64,000 nt of DNA, from contig JAZQNO010000026.1 of assembly GCA_045627385.1 (NCBI GenBank), positions 1-64,000 of the forward strand, given 5' to 3'. The stretch is from UBA1757 sp045627385 (GTDB taxonomy: Bacteria; Bacteroidota; Bacteroidia; Bacteroidales; UBA1402). The notes under the pieces are model-generated. The model searched no databases. It saw only the letters and a list, made by a program, of their open reading frames with translations, and was not told where the DNA came from. The position numbers and the translations under genes were made by a program. This document shows positions 43,598 to 51,920 of this stretch, in pieces; the stretch's first letter is position 1, and each line of letters starts with the position of its first letter.

Positions 43598-44101
43598 ATG
43601 AAGAAGTTTTTAGTTAGCGTTCTCTGCATTCTCCCCATGCTGGCCTTTGCCCAGGAATTCGGTTATTTCAACAGAGCAGAGATTTTCCAGGCGATGCCTG
43701 AGACTCAGAAAGCCATCAAAGATCTGGAACAGCTCTCCAAATCATATGAAGAGGAATTGAGCATGCTTCAGGCCGAATACCAGAAAAAGGGACAGGATTT
43801 CGTCGCTCAGCGTGACAGTCTGCCCGAAAGCATTCAGATGCGCCGCATGACCGAAATCCAGAATCTTGAAGAGAACATTCAGAATTTCTATCAGGAATCG
43901 CAGGTGAAGCTCCAGCAGAAAGAGCAGGAACTGATTGTGCCCATCAACGAATTGATGATGAAGGCCGTCAAAGCTGTCGGCGACCGTATGGGTCTGGTCT
44001 ACATCTTCGACATTTCTTCCAACAGCAACCTGGTTTACTACTCTCCCGCCAAGTGTGTCGACGTCACCAACGCCGTCCGCAACGAGCTGGGCATCAAATA
44101 A
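43598..44101 (+). CDS. OmpH/Skp-like periplasmic chaperone (second)
   Basis: A 167-residue protein with signal peptide (MKKFLVSVLCILPML, cut near AFAQ). FGYFNRAEIFQAMPETQKAI, long Gln/Glu/Lys helices and VYYSPAKCVDVT match Skp. It differs enough from the first copy (43016-43525) that the two may bind different clients. The 72-base gap between them holds no consensus promoter that I can see. Confidence 0.93.
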   Translation: MKKFLVSVLCILPMLAFAQEFGYFNRAEIFQAMPETQKAIKDLEQLSKSYEEELSMLQAEYQKKGQDFVAQRDSLPESIQMRRMTEIQNLEENIQNFYQESQVKLQQKEQELIVPINELMMKAVKAVGDRMGLVYIFDISSNSNLVYYSPAKCVDVTNAVRNELGIK

Positions 44102-44107
44102 AAAGCC

Positions 44108-44926
44108 TTGGGTCCCATCGGCGTGTTCGACTCCGGATACGGCGGACTGACCATTTTGGAAGAATTCCGCCGCCGTCTGCCCCAATACGACTATCTCTAT
44201 TTGGGTGACAATGCGCGCACGCCTTATGGCAACCGCTCCTTCAAGGTTGTCTACGAATACACATGGGAGGCAGTCCGCTATCTTTTCGACAGCGGCTGCC
44301 CCCTTGTCATTTTGGCCTGCAACACGGCTTCAGCCAAAGCGCTGAGAAGCATCCAGCAGAAAGATTTGCCCCAATACGACCCCGACAGGCGAGTATTGGG
44401 CATTCTGCGCCCGACCGTCGAAGTGGTCGGAGAACTGAGCCGCAGCCGTCATATCGGCATACTGGGCACGCGGGGTACGGTCCTGTCCAATTCCTACCCT
44501 ATCGAACTGGCCAAATTCCATCCCGACCTGAAGGTCACCCAGATGGCCTGTCCGATGTGGGTGCCGCTCGTTGAAAACGGCGAGGCCGACAGTCCGGGTG
44601 CCCGTTACTTTGTCGAAAAATATCTGAGCTGCATTTTCGAGGCCGATCCGGCCATTGACACGCTGATTCTCGGCTGCACACATTATCCGCTGCTGCTCAA
44701 TGAAATCAAGCGTGTTCTTCCAACAGAGGTGAAAGTCATTTGTCAGGGTCCGTATGTGGCGGAGAGTCTGGAAGATTATCTCAAACGGCACAGCGATATG
44801 GACGCACGACTCTCAAAGGGAGGAGGCTGCCGCTTCCTCACCACGGAAGATTCCGGAAAATTTGAAGAGATGGCCTCTGTCTTCACCCATCAGCCTGTCG
44901 GAGCACAACAGATTCACCTTATTTGA
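44108..44926 (+). CDS. murI: glutamate racemase
   Basis: A 272-residue racemase making D-glutamate for peptidoglycan. GVFDSGYGGLTIL, LYLGDNARTPYG, LACNTAS (first catalytic Cys) and LGCTHYPLL (second Cys) are all present. The start appears to be TTG at 44108, six bases after the ompH stop; no ATG in frame is available before the conserved region. It overlaps the convergent methyltransferase gene by eight bases. Confidence 0.94.
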   Translation: MGPIGVFDSGYGGLTILEEFRRRLPQYDYLYLGDNARTPYGNRSFKVVYEYTWEAVRYLFDSGCPLVILACNTASAKALRSIQQKDLPQYDPDRRVLGILRPTVEVVGELSRSRHIGILGTRGTVLSNSYPIELAKFHPDLKVTQMACPMWVPLVENGEADSPGARYFVEKYLSCIFEADPAIDTLILGCTHYPLLLNEIKRVLPTEVKVICQGPYVAESLEDYLKRHSDMDARLSKGGGCRFLTTEDSGKFEEMASVFTHQPVGAQQIHLI

Positions 44927-45716
44927 AATCGCGCTGACGCATCGCCTCGAAGGTAAGAATGGCTGTCGAGACCGACACGTTGAGCGAATCAATCAAGCCG
45001 CGCATCGGAATTTTGATGCGCGCATCGGCGTTTTGAAGCCAGAAATCGGTCAGACCGTCGGCTTCTGTGCCCATGATGACGGCGGAAGGCGTGGAGAAAT
45101 CGCAATGGTGATACCAGCTGGAAGCTTGAAGTTCGGCCGCATACATGCGGATCTTCTTCGATTTCATCCAATCGTGAGCCTGTTGCGAGGTGCAGACGGC
45201 CACGGGCACGGAGAACACGCAACCTATGCTGGAACGGATGACATTGGGATTGTAGATGTCGGTCAGAGGATCGCAGACCAGCACGGCATCGGCATGGGCG
45301 GCATCAACTGTCCGGAGAATGGCGCCCAAGTTGCCCGGCTTTTCGACGGCTTCCAAAACGATGATGAAGGGATTTTCCGACAAAGGGAGAGAATCCAAAG
45401 AGTGCTGTTTGGGACGGAGCAGCGCTATGACGCCGTCGGAAGATTCTCGATAGGCCAGTTTTTCGAAAACCGCCGGGCTCAAGGCCGTCTGCACCGATTG
45501 TGGAATGCGCGACAAAATCTCCTGATAATCGCTTTTGGCGAAATATTCGGGACATACGAACAATTCCAGAGGCTGATATCCGTTGTTGAGGGCAATGAAA
45601 ATTTCACGCGCACCCTCTACGACAGCCACCTGCTGCTGACGGCGTTCGCGCGATTTTTCCTGAAGCCTGAGCAGATTCTTCACCCGAGGATTCTGAAGAC
45701 TTGATATAAGTTCCAT
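44919..45716 (-). CDS. TrmH family RNA 2'-O-methyltransferase (SpoU type)
   Basis: 265 residues from ATG 45716 (MELISSLQNPRVKNLLRLQ). An N-terminal substrate-binding part (about 1-95) precedes the SPOUT domain with EAVEKPGNLGAILRTVDAA, NVIRSSIGCVFSVP, VIMGTEADGLTDF and IPMRGLIDSLNVSVSTAI, the knotted SAM-binding core. It methylates rRNA or tRNA ribose; the exact site cannot be read. A longer open frame upstream (to 46055) is antisense to the next gene and not real. Confidence 0.93.
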   Translation of the reverse strand: MELISSLQNPRVKNLLRLQEKSRERRQQQVAVVEGAREIFIALNNGYQPLELFVCPEYFAKSDYQEILSRIPQSVQTALSPAVFEKLAYRESSDGVIALLRPKQHSLDSLPLSENPFIIVLEAVEKPGNLGAILRTVDAAHADAVLVCDPLTDIYNPNVIRSSIGCVFSVPVAVCTSQQAHDWMKSKKIRMYAAELQASSWYHHCDFSTPSAVIMGTEADGLTDFWLQNADARIKIPMRGLIDSLNVSVSTAILTFEAMRQRDFK

Positions 45717-45735
45717 ATCATCATCGTTTTGCACA

Positions 45736-45763
45736 CAAAGATAGATGATTTTTAGTATTTTTG
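45736..45763. promoter_or_regulatory. back-to-back promoters for the two methyltransferase genes
   Basis: The minus strand reads TATCTTTG at 45743-45736 and the plus strand TATTTTTG at 45756-45763, so two -7 elements point away from each other with only 12 bases between them. Each would have its upstream region overlapping the other promoter. Confidence 0.6.
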
Positions 45764-45788
45764 CGACTTGAAACCATTCCTTAAGACA

Positions 45789-46727
45789 ATGATTGCAGAA
45801 TTTGGCAAAGACTACGAACTGCTCGACACAGGCGGTTTTGAAAAGCTGGAACGATTCGGCCAATATGTGCTGAGACGTCCCGAGCCGCAGGCTGTCTGGC
45901 CCAAGAGTCTGTCCGAAAGCGAATGGCAGAAAGCCGATGCCTGGTTCAAGCGTCAGGTCGGCAATGACGGTCGGGCCAACCGTCAGTCGGAGACCGGCAA
46001 CAGCGAAGCCGGTGAACGCGGACAGTGGCTCACCCGTCCGAACATGCCCGGGCAATGGCAGATTTCCTATCCCCTGCGCGAAGGGGAACTACATATGCGG
46101 CTGGGCATGACTTCGTTCAAACATGTCGGCATTTTCCCCGAACAGTCCGGAAACTGGGACTTCATCTGCGATGCCGTGAATCGGCTCAAGGAAGCGAATC
46201 CCGGTCAGAAGCCTGCCGTGCTCAATCTGTTCGCCTACACCGGCGGCGCCTCCTTGGCCGCCTGCATGGCCGGAGCCGATGTCACCCATCTGGATTCGGT
46301 GCGGCAGACGGTGTCCTGGGCCAACGAAAACATGCAGCTTTCGCATTTGGACCATATCCGGTGGCTCGTCGAAGACGCTATGGTTTATGTCCAGCGTGAA
46401 GCCCGCCGGGGCAAACGCTATCAGGGCATCATTCTGGATCCTCCGGCTTACGGACGCGGTCCGAAGGGCGAAAAATGGATTCTGGAAGAACAGATTGCAG
46501 CTCTGATGGAAACTTGCCGCGCCCTGCTCGACCCGAAAGCCGGATTCATCGTGCTAAACCTATATTCCATGGGATTTTCCCAATTGGTGGCAGGCAACCT
46601 GCTGCGCCATTATTTCCCATACGCTGCCAAAGATATGGAAATAGGCGAGCTCTGCATGCGAGACCGTAGCGGAAACATTTTACCCCTCAGCGTATTTTCC
46701 AGATTTCTCCACATAGACAACCGTTAA
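45789..46727 (+). CDS. class I SAM-dependent RNA methyltransferase (RlmI-like)
   Basis: 312 residues from ATG 45789 (MIAEFGKDYELLD); an in-frame TTG at 45768 would lie at the predicted transcript start. The Rossmann SAM site is VLNLFAYTGGASLAACMAGA, the acidic site is THLDSVRQTVSWANEN, and the catalytic motif is LDPPAYGRGP. This resembles the RlmI/RlmL type of 23S rRNA cytosine methyltransferase, but it lacks a PUA domain at the N-terminus. The target site is not known. Confidence 0.9.
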   Translation: MIAEFGKDYELLDTGGFEKLERFGQYVLRRPEPQAVWPKSLSESEWQKADAWFKRQVGNDGRANRQSETGNSEAGERGQWLTRPNMPGQWQISYPLREGELHMRLGMTSFKHVGIFPEQSGNWDFICDAVNRLKEANPGQKPAVLNLFAYTGGASLAACMAGADVTHLDSVRQTVSWANENMQLSHLDHIRWLVEDAMVYVQREARRGKRYQGIILDPPAYGRGPKGEKWILEEQIAALMETCRALLDPKAGFIVLNLYSMGFSQLVAGNLLRHYFPYAAKDMEIGELCMRDRSGNILPLSVFSRFLHIDNR

Positions 46728-46732
46728 ACGTT

Positions 46733-47899
46733 ATGAAAATAAATCTTTCCTACCTCGCCGGAATGTTCCTCTGCGTGCTGTGCATTTCCTGCACCCGGCA
46801 GTTTGAAGTCAAAGGCCATCTGACTCAGGCCGAAGGCAAGACCCTGTATTTCGAACAGCAGGCGCTCGACGGCAACCGGCTGCTCGATTCAACCGTGCTG
46901 AAAGCCAAAGGCAGTTTCCATTTCAAAACCAAATTGGGCGACGCTCCCGAATTCTATCGCCTGCGTTTCAACAACCGCAGCATCTTTCTGGCAGCCGACT
47001 CGGCCCTGACGGTGAAAATCGAAGCCGATTCCGCCGATTTCAATAGGGACTACCGCGTGGAAGGCTCGCTCATCTGCGAGCAGATCAAGCAACTGTCTCT
47101 CTTGCAGAAACAGACATTGGCCGTCTTCGACTCGCTCTATGAGGTCTGTCAGGCCGGTACGATCGACTACGAAGAGTTCAGCCGTCAGGTGACGGATGTC
47201 ATCACTGCCCACAAAGAGAAAGCCAAACCTTTCATCCTCGACAATCCGAAATCGCCCGTCGCCTACTTCGCCCTGTATCAGCGCATTCACCGCTGGCTCA
47301 TTTTCGATCCCTTCCAGAAGGAAGACAACCGTCTGTACTCGGCTGTCGCCACATCATGGGATGTGTTCTATCCTTCGTCTCCCCGCACGAAGAACCTCGA
47401 AGGACTGGCCCTTGGCGGTCTGCAGTCAATCCGCCAGAACCAGCCCAAAGAAGATGGAGCCGCTTCCAACATCGAGATTCGGGAAATCGACTATCTCCCC
47501 TATTTTGACATCAGCCTGCCCGACGTGTTCGGCAACTACAGAGCGCTTTCCGATCTGGAAGGCAAAGTGATTCTGCTGGATTTCACCGCCTACGAGACCG
47601 GCAATTCACCCGAGCGCATTCTGCGTATGCGCGAACTCTACAATCTCTACGAGACGGCCGGCTTGGAAATCTATCAGGTGTCCATCGACAACGACGAGCA
47701 CTTCTGGAAAACCGGTGCGATGAATCTTCCGTGGGTCTGCGTGCGCGACAGCCGCGGAGCGCTCTCTCCTTATTTGGGCACCTACAACGTGCGCACCGTT
47801 CCGACATTCTTTCTCATTGACCGTCAGGGTCATCTCGTGGCACGGGACGAGACTGTCATGGATTTGCAGAAAGAAATCGAAGAACTTTTGAAAAAATAA
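46733..47899 (+). CDS. TlpA-like thioredoxin-fold lipoprotein lacking CxxC
   Basis: A 388-residue lipoprotein (lipobox LCISC near residue 20). An N-terminal DUF4369-like domain (about 22-125; FEVKGHLTQAEGKTLYFEQQ) is followed by a helical middle (about 130-225) and a thioredoxin-like domain (about 255-388). VILLDFTAYETGNSPERIL occupies the place of the usual WCxxC active site but has no cysteine. VRTVPTFFLIDRQG keeps the cis-Pro loop. It should lie in the periplasm. It starts six bases after the methyltransferase gene, so they are probably co-transcribed. Confidence 0.9.
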   Translation: MKINLSYLAGMFLCVLCISCTRQFEVKGHLTQAEGKTLYFEQQALDGNRLLDSTVLKAKGSFHFKTKLGDAPEFYRLRFNNRSIFLAADSALTVKIEADSADFNRDYRVEGSLICEQIKQLSLLQKQTLAVFDSLYEVCQAGTIDYEEFSRQVTDVITAHKEKAKPFILDNPKSPVAYFALYQRIHRWLIFDPFQKEDNRLYSAVATSWDVFYPSSPRTKNLEGLALGGLQSIRQNQPKEDGAASNIEIREIDYLPYFDISLPDVFGNYRALSDLEGKVILLDFTAYETGNSPERILRMRELYNLYETAGLEIYQVSIDNDEHFWKTGAMNLPWVCVRDSRGALSPYLGTYNVRTVPTFFLIDRQGHLVARDETVMDLQKEIEELLKK

Positions 47900-47907
47900 C
47901 CGCTAAA

Positions 47908-47940
47908 TTTGCAAAAAGGCAAAATAAACGCGTATATTTG
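47908..47940 (+). promoter_or_regulatory. strong predicted promoter upstream of greA
   Basis: TTTG at 47908-47911 and TATATTTG at 47933-47940 are 21 bases apart, a good fit to the phylum consensus. Transcription would start near 47947, just before a terminator-like hairpin at 47959-47995. Confidence 0.65.
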
Positions 47941-47958
47941 CGAAACATCAATGGGGTT

Positions 47959-47995
47959 CCGGCCGACACACTCTCGGCCGGGATTCTTTTTGTTT
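47959..47995 (+). terminator. terminator-like hairpin in the greA leader
   Basis: CCGGCCGA and TCGGCCGG form an 8-bp stem with a 7-base loop, followed by ATTCTTTTTGTTTT. It ends the upstream gene, and also lies between the predicted greA promoter and the greA ATG at 48030. Confidence 0.85.
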
Positions 47996-48029
47996 TATCT
48001 TTCAACCGAATATTCTTTAAAACATTAGT

Positions 48030-48506
48030 ATGGCTATCAATTACATGACTGAAAGCGGCTTCAAAAAGCTGCAGGAAGAAATCGAGTATCTCGAGACCGT
48101 AAAACGTCCGGAAATCGCCCGTCAGATTTCGGAGGCACGCGAAAAAGGCGACCTTTCGGAAAATGCCGAATATGACGCTGCCAAAGAGGCACAGGGAATG
48201 ATGGAAATGAAATTGGCCAACCTCAAGGAAATGTTGGTCAACACCCGCATTCTCGATCCCAACCAGATCGACACCAGTTCGGTGCAGATTCTGACCCGCG
48301 TCAGACTGCTCAACCTGAAGACCAATCAGGAAATCGCCTACACGATTGTTCCCGATTCTGAAGCCAGCCTCAAGGAGAAGAAGATTTCCGTAAGTTCTCC
48401 CATCGCCAAAGGTCTGCTCGGCAAGAAGGCCGGCGAAGTCGCCGACTGCACCGTACCGGCCGGCACCATCAGCTTCAAGGTTCTCGAAATCACTCTTCCC
48501 GAATAA
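48030..48506 (+). CDS. greA: transcription elongation factor GreA
   Basis: A 158-residue factor that enters the RNA polymerase channel and restarts backtracked complexes. The N-terminal coiled coil has YMTESGFKKLQEEIEYLE and the tip DLSENAEYDAAKE, which carries the acidic residues. The C-terminal domain has SPIAKGLLGKKAGEV. It is followed after one base by the HIT gene, so the two are co-transcribed. Confidence 0.97.
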   Translation: MAINYMTESGFKKLQEEIEYLETVKRPEIARQISEAREKGDLSENAEYDAAKEAQGMMEMKLANLKEMLVNTRILDPNQIDTSSVQILTRVRLLNLKTNQEIAYTIVPDSEASLKEKKISVSSPIAKGLLGKKAGEVADCTVPAGTISFKVLEITLPE

Positions 48507-48507
48507 T

Positions 48508-48900
48508 ATGCCCAGCATTTTCAGCCGTATCATTGCAGGTGAGATTCCCTGCTACAAGATTGCCGAAGACGACCGTTTCTTCGCATTCCTTGACATCAAT
48601 CCGATGATGGAAGGCCATACACTGGTCATTCCCAAAGAAGAGAAAGATTACCTTTTCGATTATGACGACGCTCTGCTCGCCGATATGATGGTGTTTGCCA
48701 AGAAGATAGCCCTTGCCCAAAAGAAAGCCGTCGCCTGCCAGCGCGTGGCTGTGGCCGTATTGGGCATGGAGGTGCCGCACGCGCACATCCATCTGGTGCC
48801 CATCAACAAGGAATCGGACATGTCTTTCAGCAAGCCGAAACTTTCGTTTTCAGCCGAAGAGATGGAGTCGATTGCCCGCCGGATTCGCGAACAGCTTTAA
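48508..48900 (+). CDS. HIT family protein
   Basis: A 130-residue protein with the histidine triad HAHIHLVP near residue 93, plus IFSRIIAGEIPCYKIAEDD and MEGHTLVIPK at the N-terminus, as in Hint-type nucleotide hydrolases or AMP-lysine hydrolases. It follows greA by one base and ends just before a convergent glycosyltransferase gene. Confidence 0.95.
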   Translation: MPSIFSRIIAGEIPCYKIAEDDRFFAFLDINPMMEGHTLVIPKEEKDYLFDYDDALLADMMVFAKKIALAQKKAVACQRVAVAVLGMEVPHAHIHLVPINKESDMSFSKPKLSFSAEEMESIARRIREQL

Positions 48901-48913
48901 TCGGCTAAAGGCA

Positions 48914-49726
48914 TCAATAGAGTCTGAGAAATTCGGCGATTGCCTTGACAGCTTCCACAACTGGTTTGCGGAAGCTGTTTCTGTTTCCGTCCAGTTCGAA
49001 ACGGCCGTCTCCCGCATCGTATCGCAGCCCTTCAGGAGTCTGCAGATAGTCCTGCCAGGAACTGCCTTCTTCGTGATGGAAACTGCCACAGCCGTCGCTC
49101 TTGGCCTTCTGGCGCACCTCGTAGCGGCGAGCCATCTGCTGCGGACTGCGGAACTGATAATGCTGGACCCGTATCTGACGGGGATAAATCGGACCGAGCG
49201 GAGAGGGCATTTTGTCTTTTATCGTCCAATGGAGTCGGCGGCTGTTGCGCACAAAACGCAATTCGCACCAGGTTTGGGGCAGATAATGCCTGATCTTGTC
49301 CCTGTCTTTGGCGAAATCACCTTCAAAGGTCTGCGTCTCCACATCCTCCTTGGTGAGCACATAGTCGATGCTGGCCTTGCAGACCGTACGGAAGCGACGC
49401 GGTATCTGAGACAGGAACTCGCGAGGATTGTCGTAATAGAATTCGTCGGCGTCCAAGCGCAGACACCACCAGTCGTCGGGACCAAGTTCGTGCCGGAAAT
49501 CGTTGAACATCAGCGAGCGCAATCCGTTTCGGAAAGGACGTCCGTCGGAAGTGTAAGGACAGACGGACGGACAATCTTGAGCCAAGCGCTTGACAATATC
49601 CCAGGTGCCATCGGTACTGCCGTTGTCAAAGACCAGAATCTTGTCGCACCATTCCTTGGCCGAAAGCAACATACTTTCAATGACATCCGCTTCGTTCTTG
49701 ACCAGAACAATCCCGTATATCTTCAT
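48914..49726 (-). CDS. family 2-like glycosyltransferase
   Basis: A 270-residue GT-A enzyme. YGIVLVKNEADVIESML and LVFDNGSTDGTWDIV form the nucleotide-sugar site; WWCLRLDADEFYY contains the DxD metal motif (DAD). There is no transmembrane segment. It is the last gene of a cluster (DUF2723, deacetylase, GT, GT-kinase, this) on the minus strand, and lies three bases after the GT-kinase gene. The acceptor and sugar are unknown. Confidence 0.9.
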   Translation of the reverse strand: MKIYGIVLVKNEADVIESMLLSAKEWCDKILVFDNGSTDGTWDIVKRLAQDCPSVCPYTSDGRPFRNGLRSLMFNDFRHELGPDDWWCLRLDADEFYYDNPREFLSQIPRRFRTVCKASIDYVLTKEDVETQTFEGDFAKDRDKIRHYLPQTWCELRFVRNSRRLHWTIKDKMPSPLGPIYPRQIRVQHYQFRSPQQMARRYEVRQKAKSDGCGSFHHEEGSSWQDYLQTPEGLRYDAGDGRFELDGNRNSFRKPVVEAVKAIAEFLRLY

Positions 49727-49729
49727 AAG

Positions 49730-51199
49730 TCAATTTCCATTGTGTTTGTACCAGCGCATGGAAAGCACGTCGGACTGGCAGGTTTCCACATCGAACCCGC
49801 GTGCTTGGGCATAGGCCTCCGCCATCCAGGCCAAAGCTTCCCGGTCGATGTCCAACCTTTCAAAATTGCGGCATCCCTTCTTTTGGTCCACATGGGTGAA
49901 ACGCATTCGGTTCAGATCGATCAATTCTATGAGGGTATCGCCGTTGCGACGTTCAAACAGCAGATTTCCGGCTGAATAATCGAGCGGCAGAATGCCGTTC
50001 TCGTGAAGGCGGGCTGTAAAGCGAGCCATGTCGATGAGGATTTCATGACGCTCGGGAAAATCAGTTTCACGGATAAGGTCGTTGAACGTATAGGGACAAA
50101 CCGATTTGAGACTTACGAAGTAACTTTCCGAGAAAAGGCCCCAGCGACGACATTCGTAATAGCCGACCGGTGCGGGCGTACCCACTTCCAAAGCCTGCAG
50201 TTTCAGGGCGTACCGATAGGAACGGGCGGCTTTGGAACCGCGAAGGAATCCGTAGGCGATGCGATTGAACAGATGGGGCGTCTGAAACGATTTGACCACG
50301 ACTTGATATGGTCCCGCCTGCATGGTTTTCAAACAGTTTCGACGATTCTGCAGCACTTCGCCTTCTGCATCGAAAGCATCGGGCAAGGCATACAGGAAAT
50401 GTTCCGCCTGGGGAAAAGCCGGATTCAGCACGAAGCGTTCCGAACAGGCGATACGGTGAAAGAAATTCAGGAATCTCGACCAGGAGCGGCGATGATGGAG
50501 TTTGCCTCCCAACTGTTTATAGAAGAAGGGTTTGTGCCAGACATTCACCTGATCGATCAGACGGCGTTTGCGGGCCTGATAGGTGGAACGGAATGACCCC
50601 TCGCGCACCCTGTAATAGAGACCGACTATGGGCAGACGGACCACTTTTCCGCCGTCTTCCATGAGCGAAAGCCAGAATTCCCAATCCTCGAAAGCGACAA
50701 TGTCTTCTTTGTATCCCCCTTTGCGCTGCCAGTCGCTGCGACGGTACATCGAGCAATTGTCAATCATGTTCTTGCGGGCCAGCAGACGCGGACTGTAAGC
50801 CTTCAGTTTCCAGGGACCGTTCTTGCCGCCGAACTTGACGGCTTCACAGGTGACCAGTTTCACATCGGGGTCTGCATCCAGCGCTTCGGCAGCCCTGGAA
50901 ATGTAATCGGAAGAAATCTTGTTGTCGGAATCGACTGGCAGGATATACAGGCCTTTCGATTTTTCAATGGCGTGGTTCCGGGCCCGGCAGACTCCGGCAT
51001 TTGCCTGCACAAACAAGCTGAAACGCTTGTCTTTCTGACAGAAAGCCTCGGCTATGGCCACACTGCCGTCGGTAGAGCCGTCGTCGACCATCACCACTTC
51101 GAAATCGGGATAGTCGGAAGCCGCCACAGAGGCCAGCGTCTCTTCGAGATAGGCCTCCATGTTGTGAATGGGAATAATGACCGAAACCAGGTTTGCCAT
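49730..51199 (-). CDS. glycosyltransferase family 2 fused to a KdkA/WaaP-like sugar kinase
   Basis: A 489-residue two-domain protein. Residues 1-240 form a GT2 domain: LVSVIIPIHNMEAYLEETL, VMVDDGSTDGSVA and LPVDSDN (metal-site Asp). Residues about 280-489 match lipopolysaccharide core kinases, with the ATP-site Lys303 (VVVKSF), the catalytic loop NGILPLDYSAGNLLFE (Asp407, Asn412) and LIDLNRMRF (Asp428) as the metal-binding motif. In related bacteria these are separate genes. The natural inference is transfer of a sugar and phosphorylation of the same glycan (LPS core type). It is in the glycan operon, one base after the next glycosyltransferase. Confidence 0.85.
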   Translation of the reverse strand: MANLVSVIIPIHNMEAYLEETLASVAASDYPDFEVVMVDDGSTDGSVAIAEAFCQKDKRFSLFVQANAGVCRARNHAIEKSKGLYILPVDSDNKISSDYISRAAEALDADPDVKLVTCEAVKFGGKNGPWKLKAYSPRLLARKNMIDNCSMYRRSDWQRKGGYKEDIVAFEDWEFWLSLMEDGGKVVRLPIVGLYYRVREGSFRSTYQARKRRLIDQVNVWHKPFFYKQLGGKLHHRRSWSRFLNFFHRIACSERFVLNPAFPQAEHFLYALPDAFDAEGEVLQNRRNCLKTMQAGPYQVVVKSFQTPHLFNRIAYGFLRGSKAARSYRYALKLQALEVGTPAPVGYYECRRWGLFSESYFVSLKSVCPYTFNDLIRETDFPERHEILIDMARFTARLHENGILPLDYSAGNLLFERRNGDTLIELIDLNRMRFTHVDQKKGCRNFERLDIDREALAWMAEAYAQARGFDVETCQSDVLSMRWYKHNGN

Positions 51200-51200
51200 C

Positions 51201-51914
51201 TTAAATCTTGTCTTGTCTGCGGGTGAATTTGCGCCAGTAGTATTTGAGCGGATGCGTATATTTCAACTGCTTCCAGGGACGGCTGCTGTGTGGCAGATGC
51301 AACACGGGCACATCCATCAGCAGCCAGTTGTGCAGACCGAGTTCCAGGGTTTTGTGCGAAATGAAGACATCGAACCAGTCTTTCTCTGGGTTCAGTTCAT
51401 GAAAATCAAAGGCGTTCAACAGGCACGGAGTCAGAAGGGTACAGCAGAAGCTGATGCGCTTGCGGGTGTTCAGCGCTTTGTCCTTGGCATATTTCACCGC
51501 ATACTGATACGGGAAAATAACTTCTCCTTCGCGGTCGACGGTAACGGCGCCCAACAGGCCGGCGTCGGCATCTTCCACTTTCAGCATCCGGTCAAAGGTG
51601 TCGGGTTCGACCATCACGTCCGACTCGACGATCAGAAGACCTGCCTCTTCAGCCAGCGCTTTCTGTTGGGCCGTCTGGAGCACCAGCAGATAGTTGGGTG
51701 AAGGGTGTTCGGTCAAATCCGACAGATTGACCAGCGCAAAGCCCAGTTCGTCAGCCAAAGCGTTCAGTTCTGACGTCGATTCGGGGGTGCTGTTGTCGTT
51801 GTAGACCACATATTCGAAAGGGATGTCCATTTGACTGGCCATTACCCGGCGGATAGCCTCTCGGGCAGTATCCATCGAATCTTTGACGGGAGTGATGATG
51901 TGGAGTTTCTTCAT
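51201..51914 (-). CDS. glycosyltransferase family 2-like protein
   Basis: A 237-residue GT-A type protein: LHIITPVKDSMDTAREAIR, VVYNDNSTPESTSEL and LLIVESDVMVEP (ESD in the DxD position). It ends with a basic tail (YYWRKFTRRQDKI). No membrane helix. It is six bases after the deacetylase gene and one base before the GT-kinase fusion, so it is part of the same operon. The specificity cannot be read. Confidence 0.85.
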   Translation of the reverse strand: MKKLHIITPVKDSMDTAREAIRRVMASQMDIPFEYVVYNDNSTPESTSELNALADELGFALVNLSDLTEHPSPNYLLVLQTAQQKALAEEAGLLIVESDVMVEPDTFDRMLKVEDADAGLLGAVTVDREGEVIFPYQYAVKYAKDKALNTRKRISFCCTLLTPCLLNAFDFHELNPEKDWFDVFISHKTLELGLHNWLLMDVPVLHLPHSSRPWKQLKYTHPLKYYWRKFTRRQDKI

Positions 51915-51920
51915 TGCAAA

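Noticed and set aside
45717..46055. N-terminal extension of the TrmH-type methyltransferase
   Set aside because: The extra 113 codons are antisense to the RlmI-like gene and cross both promoters; family homology starts at ATG 45716.
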